The notes below the pieces were generated by a model. The model made no database searches. It saw nothing but the letters and a program-made list of their open reading frames with translations, and was not told the DNA's origin. A DNA stretch of 59,227 nt from contig JAIPEF010000003.1 of NCBI GenBank assembly GCA_021737265.1, positions 1 through 59,227 of the forward strand, written 5' to 3'. This document shows, in pieces, positions 53,745 through 59,227 of this stretch; position 1 is the first letter of the stretch, and the number at the start of each line of letters is the position of its first letter. The position numbers and the translations under genes are program-made. Source of the DNA: Desulfocapsa sp. (lineage in GTDB: Bacteria; Desulfobacterota; Desulfobulbia; Desulfobulbales; Desulfocapsaceae).

Positions 53745-54812
53745 TTGGCAATGGCTGGTTTCAATCGAAGTGATGATGGACGAATTGTCTCCATTGCGGA
53801 AGGAGACGAGTATCTGGACAATTCCCAGTTGAATCAATTGGAGCAATCATTCCGGGAGTGGGCTGAAAATTCGAAACGCGAAGATGTCCGTTTGTCCAGA
53901 CTTAGCGTTTTGCTTATTTTTCTTTTGATCAGATATACTGGCGCTAAGTTAAACGAGGTTTTATCGATAAATATACAGACAGATCTCGATTGGACCCGCC
54001 ATTTGGTGATTTTTCGTTCGGAGGGAAATGAGGCCGCGGAGCCAAGGGAAGTTCACCTTTCACAATCTCTTGCCGACGAGATCAGGGACAAAATCGACAC
54101 ATTGAAATCACACAAGGATTCAGAAAGGCTGCTTGATTTGGACCCTGGTTTTGTTCGTCGTAAGTTTTATGAAAGAGCTTTAGAATGTGGTTTTCCAAAG
54201 CGGCTGAGCGGCCCGGAAGCTATCCGCAAGGCTCGAGGCGTGGAATTGATGCAAAGCAACATCCCCTTACCCGCTGTTCAGATGATGCTGGGGCACTCTA
54301 CTCCCAATTTGACCTCGTCTTATGTTGCTTTCTCAAAGGATGAAATTCAAGCCGTCGCCAAGCGTTTTCTGGAAAAGGAATCCGGACGTAAAACAAGCGC
54401 ACGAAATAGTTTTTTTGGAAAAGTTGTTGGAATACTGAAGGGTGACATACAAACACGCGTTGTTATGGAAACACTGGAAGGGAATTCCATCATCACCGTA
54501 ATTACGAATGACAGTTTGGAGCGGCTTGGCTTGAGTTCAGGCAGATTAATTACGGCCGAGGTAAAGGCTCCGTTGGTAATTTTGCATGGTGGTGAAGAAT
54601 CTCCAAAATGTAGCGCGGAAAACAGACTCAGGGGAGTGGTGACCAAAATTACCAAGGGTGAGGTCAATACGGAATACATTGTCAAGATTTCTGAAACGAC
54701 AGAAATTTGCGCTGTTATATCTTCAACGAGTGCCTCGTCCTTTGAGTTGAAGGTCGGATATCACACGTGGGCATTGTTTAACTGTTCGTCCGTGGTGCTC
54801 CACATCGATTAG
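53745..54812 (+). CDS. TunR-like regulator: recombinase-fold DNA-binding domain fused to two TOBE domains
   Basis: Residues 1-210 have a tyrosine-recombinase fold, but the active site is broken: the first Arg is Lys66 (TGAKLNEV), and the H-x-x-R-H box reads EAIRK (156-160). R159, H182 (LGHSTPNL) and Tyr191 remain. Residues about 217-285 and 287-355 are two TOBE (molybdate/tungstate binding) domains, recognised by FFGKVVGILKGDIQTRVVME and RGVVTKITKGEVNTEYIVKI. This is the architecture of TunR, a tungstate-responsive repressor described in Desulfovibrio. AAGGGG ribosome site. It probably regulates the divergent tauE-like gene; ligand and target are inferred. Confidence 0.83.
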   Translation: MAMAGFNRSDDGRIVSIAEGDEYLDNSQLNQLEQSFREWAENSKREDVRLSRLSVLLIFLLIRYTGAKLNEVLSINIQTDLDWTRHLVIFRSEGNEAAEPREVHLSQSLADEIRDKIDTLKSHKDSERLLDLDPGFVRRKFYERALECGFPKRLSGPEAIRKARGVELMQSNIPLPAVQMMLGHSTPNLTSSYVAFSKDEIQAVAKRFLEKESGRKTSARNSFFGKVVGILKGDIQTRVVMETLEGNSIITVITNDSLERLGLSSGRLITAEVKAPLVILHGGEESPKCSAENRLRGVVTKITKGEVNTEYIVKISETTEICAVISSTSASSFELKVGYHTWALFNCSSVVLHID

Positions 54813-54841
54813 AATATTTTCCTATGATTAAAGAAGGATAC

Positions 54842-54955
54842 ATGGCTGTATTGAACACATTTGGTTTACAATTCATCGTTACCGCCATCGCTGAAATCGT
54901 TGGCTGCTATCTGCCATACCTTCGAATTAAAAGGGTTGAATTAAAAGTGAATTAA
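54842..54955 (+). pseudogene. ynfA: 5' fragment of ynfA (UPF0060 membrane protein), cut at the repeat
   Basis: After AAGGAT, ATG 54842 opens MAVLNTFGLQFIVTAIAEIV then GCYLPYLR, the start of the YnfA family (which is about 110 residues). After 28 codons the sequence turns into the AATTAAAAGGG repeat and soon stops. The missing part is not seen in the window. Confidence 0.8.
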
Positions 54956-55048
54956 AGGGGGTCAGGAATTAAAGGGGGTCAGAGTCGAATTAAATCCGGG
55001 CAGTTGCCCTTGGTTTGTCGCTGACGCGAAAGATTTAATTTGATTCTG
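54926..55048. repeat. Tandem and inverted AATTAAAGGGGGTCAG repeats, right junction of the 4-kb block
   Basis: Three to four direct copies of AATTAAA(A)GGG(GGTCAG) between 54926 and 54985, then GGTCAGAGTCGAATTAAA (54969-54986 region) with an inverted partner TTAATTTGATTCTGACC at about 55032-55048. The unit matches the palindrome at 50899-50934. Confidence 0.6.
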
Positions 55049-55107
55049 ACCGTTCGCAGTAATAGCATTAAATCTAATGGGTTGAAGTCCCGTCCGGGGA
55101 GTTGTCC

Positions 55108-56150
55108 GTACGCCCTGGTAGTATGAGAAAGCGGCGTCGTGGTAACACATGGTCGTGAGTTTCCAAACAGCAAGAGAGCAGGCCGTAACGTAAGTGAACC
55201 TATAAGTAGCCTCGTAAGTTAAATCGGAGAAGCCGACCCTGTGGTCAGAAGGGGAAGGCCGTTGGGTGGATGTTTGAACAACGGAAGTGACATTCATTTT
55301 CTCCCGGGGTAACAGGGGCGGCATGTTTTCGCAGATTTACTGCCCAGTGCTGGAGACCCGTTATGGGGGTGAGGAGGCCACCAACTGTTGTGTATAAGGA
55401 AACGAAAGCATAACGGCCCATAGCGGGAGTCGGAGGGGTCCATAGTACCGTTTGAGTTCGAGGGAGAACATAACCCCGAGCGAGGGAAGGGACCCTACTT
55501 TGTTCATGCAACCAAAGAGCGGAGGATCAGGGGATTGCCATGTCGCTAACCACCCCGGACAGAATCAGGACGCTTCAGAGGAAGCTGTATGCCAAGGCCA
55601 AGCAAGAACCGGCCTATCGCTTTTATGCACTCTACGACAAGGTCACTCGGGAAGACATACTCGGTCATGCCTGGCGTCTTGTTCGTGCCAATGGAGGAAG
55701 TCCCGGCGTTGATGGGATGAGCTTTAAGGCAATAGAGGACAGAAAAGGGGTAGATGCGTTTCTGCGGGACTTAGCCTGTAGTTTGAAAGACAAGACCTAC
55801 CGAGCCCAACCGGTGCGACGAGTCATGATCCCGAAAGCGGATGGCAGTCAGCGCCCGCTGGGAATACCGACAATTCGTGACCGGGTAGCGCAGATGGCAG
55901 TGAAGCTCATCATCGAACCGATCTTTGAAGCTGAGACATAAGGTGAAGGACAGGGGAACTGGCTACGGTCGATTTCCGGATCGTGAACTTTATGATCATT
56001 ATGGGCTATACAGAGTTCCCACAGGAGCAGGCTGGCGCACGGCGCATGCCTTGGTGTGAAGAACATCGGAAAGCCGTGTGCGGGAAAACCGCACGCACGG
56101 TTTGATGAGGGGAGGTTGATGGGCGATGAGATCGGTGGACACGTAGTAGT
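55108..56150 (+). mobile_element. Group II intron remnant with internal deletion
   Basis: The 5' part (from about GTACGCCCTGGTAGTATGAG) shows domain I-like structured RNA. It leads into a truncated intron-encoded reverse transcriptase at 55540. A domain V-like hairpin AGCCGTGTGCGG / CCGCACGCACGGTTT lies at about 56072-56104. The exact ends are not determined; 5' GTACG would be a variant of the usual GTGCG. It lies beside the repeat cluster, so it may have inserted into it. Confidence 0.6.
55540..55941 (+). pseudogene. Truncated group II intron reverse transcriptase/maturase
   Basis: The 133 residues hold the N-terminal fingers of an LtrA-type reverse transcriptase: LVRANGGSPGVDGMSFKAIE, RVMIPKADGSQRPLGIPTIR and LIIEPIFEAET, then stop. 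The palm with its YADD active site and the maturase domain are missing. The following bases (about 55981-56058) read in frame as RELYDHYGLYRVPTGAGWRT and a stop, which look like the C-terminal end of such a protein. So roughly 300 codons were deleted internally. Ribosome site GGAGG. Confidence 0.75.
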
Positions 56151-56293
56151 CGCGGGCGACGAGGCGTCAATAAAAGTCCTGGTCGGTAATCGGTAAATCA
56201 GCTTCCTACTCTACCCTTTTACTACGATAACTGAGAGGCTGACCATAATTAAATAAAGCGTCCCCGGAACTTGCTTACGAACAATTTTAATGA
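56151..56293. other. Intergenic region between the intron remnant and the GGDEF-EAL gene
   Basis: About 140 bases, no gene or clear terminator seen. Confidence 0.35.
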
Positions 56294-58654
56294 TTAATCA
56301 GGCGATACTGTATCCGCATATCCTTTTAGCTGTTCGCGTACCGCCGAGGTGAACTCCTCCGGCGGCATCGGTTTATTTATGTAGAACCCCTGGAACTGGT
56401 CGCACGAATGGGTTCTAAGAAGATCGGCCTGTTCCTTCGACTCCACGCCTTCTGCGACCACCGTGCAACCCAGGCTTTTGCCCAGATCAATGAGGGCCAT
56501 AGTCAAGCTTTTGAGTTCGGCGTCAGGAATCATATTTTGAATGAACGAGCCGTCGATTTTGAGGGTGTTAAGCGGAAACTCCTTTAATTTGGACAGCGAC
56601 GAGTAACCGGTACCGAAATCATCTATCGCTATCCGCACCCCCATCTGTTTCAAATCCTTGAGAATCCGGATCGTCCAGTCCATGTCGTGCATGAGAATAG
56701 CCTCGGTGATTTCCAGTTCGAGCAGCTCGGGTGCCATTCCGCTTTCCTGCAGCGCGTCCCCGACGTCCTTTAAGAAATCTTCATCAAAGAACTGCCGCTT
56801 GGAAATGTTCACGGCCATGCTCAATTTGGGGAATCCTTGGTTTTGCCAGGCGAGGTTCTGACGGCAAGCGGTTTTGAAAACCCAGCGCCCGATAGGAACG
56901 ATGAGCCCGTTTTCTTCTGCCAGGGGAATGAATTGCATAGGCGGAATCAACCCGAGATCGGGATGCTGCCAGCGCAGCAGCGCCTCTATGCCGGTAAGGC
57001 GGCCGGTGGTTATGTCCTGCTTGCTCTGGTAAAAAAGGCGAAATTCCTTGTTCTCCAGCGCCTTGCGCAGGCTCGATTCCAGGGTGAGGCGCTCCAGCGA
57101 GTCGGTGTTCAGTTTTTCGGAGTAGAACCGGAAGCTGTTCTTCCCTCCCTCTTTTGCGTGATACATTGCGGTATCGGCGCTCTTCATAAGTGTTTGCTCA
57201 TCTTCACCATCGGCCGGAAACATGGCAATACCGATACTTATCGTGATGCGAAACTCCTGCTCGGCGAGTGTAAAGGGCCTTGCGACTGCTGCCAGGATTT
57301 TTCCGGCAACCGTTGTCACCTGGGTTTCCTCAGTAATCTCGGAGAGCAGCATTACAAACTCGTCACCGCCCATCCGCGCGACGATATCGCTTTCCCGCAG
57401 GGATTCCTTGAGTCGTTTACCCATCTTCTGGAGTAGCTCGTCGCCTGCATCGTGGCCAAGCGAGTCGTTGATTGCTTTGAAGCGGTCAAGGTCGAGAAAC
57501 ATCAACGCCAGCCGTTTTTCATAACGGCGTGCAAGCTGCATTTGCTGGTAAATAAGCCGGCTGAACAGCGCCCGGTTCGGCAGACCCGTGAGATTATCAT
57601 GATAGGCGAGATATTCGACGTTCCGTGCGTGTTCGGCCCGTTCTTCCATGACGCGCGTGCGCGACTTCCGGAGCTGCCAGCTCAACCGGCCGAGCAGGGC
57701 TGCGATAACGACCACCAGTATGCTGGCCATAGCGGCGCGCCATATGTAGCTGCGCTCGATCCGGTCGGCGGGTGCGAGTTGTTCCGCTTCGGAAAGACCA
57801 ACGACGATTGCCAGTGGGAATTCGTAAAGCTTTCTGGCGATGGTGTAGCGTCGCGTGTCGTCCCAGCGGTTGACAGTCACCTCGACCGAAGCATCGGCGG
57901 TGGCGTCCTCCGGCACCAGGGCATTGTAGTCGATAGTTGTGCCCGCAGATATGTCATTACCGGTGCGTCGTACCCGGAAAACGCCGTCGGTTCCCACCAG
58001 TCCGAGGACGCCATGTTCTCCCAGCGCCTCCGACTCATAGCCGCTGACAAAATAGCCGGTATGCACCGATAGTGCCACGATCCCCGCAAACCGTTGTCCG
58101 GCCTCCCCCAAGCGTCTGCTGAAAGTCAGCCGCCATTCATCTGACTGCCGGTCGCGTTGCGGCTGTCCGATCACCATTTCCTCTTGTTCTTGCGCACGTT
58201 TAAAAAAATCCATGGCCGTCACGTCCTCGGCGAGAGAAGAACGATTGGTGCTGTCGAGGATCTCTCCACGGGCATCGATGATGCTGACTGTGAAGATGAT
58301 CTCGGGCGGCAGCAACTCTGCGGAGCGCAAATCTTCCAGGATCTCCTGCGCGGGTAGGTGGCCCAGATGATCGCGGACCATCTTCAATGCGTGATCGATC
58401 TCGCGCAAAGCCCGCACGACCTGGGCTTCGTAGGTGTCAGCCACGTCCATAGCCATAACCGCGGCAGTGCGATCGGCTGAGGCACGTTCTCTGGCGATGA
58501 GATTGAGAGTAAAGACCCAGATTACCGTCAGAAACAGAACGGCCATGACGATGGACAAAATGGGCGGCTCGATCAGCCGGTGCAGCCGGCTCCGGCCGGC
58601 GGTGCTGTCGACCGGCGGCTCGTTTTGATTTGTTTGCTCGGTTACCTCAATCAA
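56294..58654 (-). CDS. Membrane GGDEF-EAL cyclic-di-GMP protein with periplasmic Cache-like sensor
   Basis: About 786 residues. A first membrane segment (about 35-55), a periplasmic PAS/Cache-like sensor of about 240 residues, a second membrane segment (about 300-320), then GGDEF (RMGGDEFVMLL, intact) and EAL (IEALLRWQHP with DDFGTGYSSL, catalytic residues intact). It could both make and break c-di-GMP. The likely start is TTG 58654, overlapping the stop of the previous gene (TTGATTGA); a longer frame to 58756 lies wholly inside that gene. It is the third gene of a porin/PstS-like/GGDEF-EAL set. Confidence 0.83.
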   Translation of the reverse strand: MIEVTEQTNQNEPPVDSTAGRSRLHRLIEPPILSIVMAVLFLTVIWVFTLNLIARERASADRTAAVMAMDVADTYEAQVVRALREIDHALKMVRDHLGHLPAQEILEDLRSAELLPPEIIFTVSIIDARGEILDSTNRSSLAEDVTAMDFFKRAQEQEEMVIGQPQRDRQSDEWRLTFSRRLGEAGQRFAGIVALSVHTGYFVSGYESEALGEHGVLGLVGTDGVFRVRRTGNDISAGTTIDYNALVPEDATADASVEVTVNRWDDTRRYTIARKLYEFPLAIVVGLSEAEQLAPADRIERSYIWRAAMASILVVVIAALLGRLSWQLRKSRTRVMEERAEHARNVEYLAYHDNLTGLPNRALFSRLIYQQMQLARRYEKRLALMFLDLDRFKAINDSLGHDAGDELLQKMGKRLKESLRESDIVARMGGDEFVMLLSEITEETQVTTVAGKILAAVARPFTLAEQEFRITISIGIAMFPADGEDEQTLMKSADTAMYHAKEGGKNSFRFYSEKLNTDSLERLTLESSLRKALENKEFRLFYQSKQDITTGRLTGIEALLRWQHPDLGLIPPMQFIPLAEENGLIVPIGRWVFKTACRQNLAWQNQGFPKLSMAVNISKRQFFDEDFLKDVGDALQESGMAPELLELEITEAILMHDMDWTIRILKDLKQMGVRIAIDDFGTGYSSLSKLKEFPLNTLKIDGSFIQNMIPDAELKSLTMALIDLGKSLGCTVVAEGVESKEQADLLRTHSCDQFQGFYINKPMPPEEFTSAVREQLKGYADTVSPD

Positions 58655-59093
58655 TTGCCACCACTCGCAGTCGTTCGTCCAAAAATTCGGGGGATAGGTA
58701 GCCGATGGCATTGGGGTTTTCAGCCACTGACTCAGCCATGGCATCGCCGCTGGCAACGGTTGGCGGCGGCTGGCCGCGGCCGGTAAAGATAAGTCTCGAC
58801 CAGTGGACCTTTATCTGCGACGGGGACCGCCCCAGGTACCTGCTGTAGAATTCGCCGCGCATGGGCGATCTTTCGCTCAGATCGACGGGGTTCACTGGCT
58901 TCCCGTTCGGAAAGCGGTTCAACCTGCCCAGGTAGATGTCTGTGAGCTGGGCGCGGGACAGGGTCTCAATCGGGTTCCGGGAAGAGACCACTACCACCAC
59001 TTCGGCGGCGCGGACGGTGCCGGCCATGAGGCTTAACAGAGATATCCAGGCAATCATGGTTATTCGCATTATTTGCATCGGCAATCTTATCAT
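58647..59093 (-). CDS. Small PstS-like periplasmic phosphate-binding-family protein
   Basis: A 148-residue secreted protein: signal peptide ending TVRA before AEVVVVVS, then a short PBP-like fold (LSRAQLTDIYLGRLNRFPNG, VHWSRLIFTGRGQPPP, ENPNAIGYLSPEF). This single-lobe PstS-like family is often encoded with outer-membrane porins. The true start may be an internal Met at residue 6 or 9. The ATG overlaps the end region of the upstream porin gene by one codon distance and its stop overlaps the next gene, so all three are coupled. Confidence 0.8.
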   Translation of the reverse strand: MIRLPMQIMRITMIAWISLLSLMAGTVRAAEVVVVVSSRNPIETLSRAQLTDIYLGRLNRFPNGKPVNPVDLSERSPMRGEFYSRYLGRSPSQIKVHWSRLIFTGRGQPPPTVASGDAMAESVAENPNAIGYLSPEFLDERLRVVAID

Positions 59094-59094
59094 C

Positions 59095-59227
59095 TCAAAA
59101 CACGAAGTCGATGGCGGCGCTCAACAGGTTGACCGACCCCCCGGGCTCAAATCCAGGCTGGGTGTTGATCAGAACACCCGGTGATCCGTCGTCCAGATCA
59201 AGGTACTGGTACTGTACTTTCAGGGCC
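59095..59227 (-). CDS. Outer-membrane porin, C-terminal end only (5' part outside the window)
   Basis: The last 43 codons read ALKVQYQYLDLDDGSPGVLI... and end in AAIDFVF, stop. Alternating hydrophobic residues and the terminal Phe are the sorting signal of beta-barrel outer-membrane proteins, and LKVQYQYLD resembles phosphate-selective or general porin strands. Only the end is present, so the porin type is unsure. Confidence 0.7.
   Translation of the reverse strand, partial: ALKVQYQYLDLDDGSPGVLINTQPGFEPGGSVNLLSAAIDFVF

Noticed and set aside
53745..54812. Phage or island integrase of the tyrosine recombinase family
   Set aside because: The first catalytic Arg and the H-x-x-R-H box are altered and two TOBE domains follow, so it is a regulator rather than an integrase.
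50829..59227. Classical genomic island integrated at the tmRNA 3' end
   Set aside because: No active integrase and no second copy of the tmRNA 3' end (attR) were found in the window; the repeats at the block ends are different sequences.

Overview
The window reads as a chromosome segment of a Gram-negative, anaerobic Desulfobacterota bacterium, most likely a Desulfobulbales-type sulfur-cycle organism. Four things point that way: an Ehr-type complex I relative, a fused IspDF, the Nif3 / zinc-ribbon / rnpB gene order, and a TOBE-type metal regulator of the kind described in Desulfovibrio. The assignment rests on gene content and order only, because no search was run.

1-1.2 kb: a possible IS21-type end, a 62-codon gene of unknown function with a strong terminator, and a secreted TPR protein. 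1.9-22.2 kb is almost entirely on the minus strand and looks like an ion, pH and energy homeostasis region. It holds a six-gene Ehr complex (hyfBCEFGI-like) whose large subunit lacks the NiFe ligands, an LCIB-type carbonic anhydrase homologue, TrkH/TrkA potassium uptake, a universal stress protein behind a sigma-54 promoter, a Lon protease with a response-regulator receiver domain built in, NhaD, an orphan HigA-like protein, and a DASS transporter carrying RCK_C domains. At 22.5-25.9 kb lies a divergent two-component pair (membrane histidine kinase and NtrC-type activator). Inverted-repeat sites resembling GTTGCA-N3-TGTAAC occur upstream of usp, of a duplicated usp promoter, and in the region between the DASS gene and the kinase, so a local sigma-54 regulon is plausible.

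26.2-32.5 kb is a thiamine block: a TPP riboswitch followed by thiZ-thiX-thiY-thiD, then a second TPP riboswitch followed by thiC and a frameshifted yjbQ. 32.7-49.9 kb is mostly housekeeping: secreted subtilase, PgpA, M20 peptidase, IspDF, RNase P RNA, zinc-ribbon coiled-coil protein, Nif3, a CAU tRNA, M48-TPR membrane protease, endonuclease IV, PurL and a PilB/GspE ATPase. SmpB and tmRNA follow, encoded side by side.

Downstream of tmRNA (50.9-59.2 kb) the sequence becomes mosaic. A block of about 4 kb is bounded on both sides by the same AATTAAAAGGGG(GTCTGACC) repeat and has a truncated gene at each end: the 3' half of an RND pump, and the first 28 codons of ynfA. Inside it are a tauE/safE permease, a small Cys-rich protein and a TunR-like recombinase-fold/TOBE regulator. 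Next come an internally deleted group II intron and a GC-richer porin / PstS-like / GGDEF-EAL cassette that runs off the window. A family of short dispersed repeats (14.5, 18.2, 26.2, 28.0, 47.7 and 47.9 kb) punctuates the intergenic regions.
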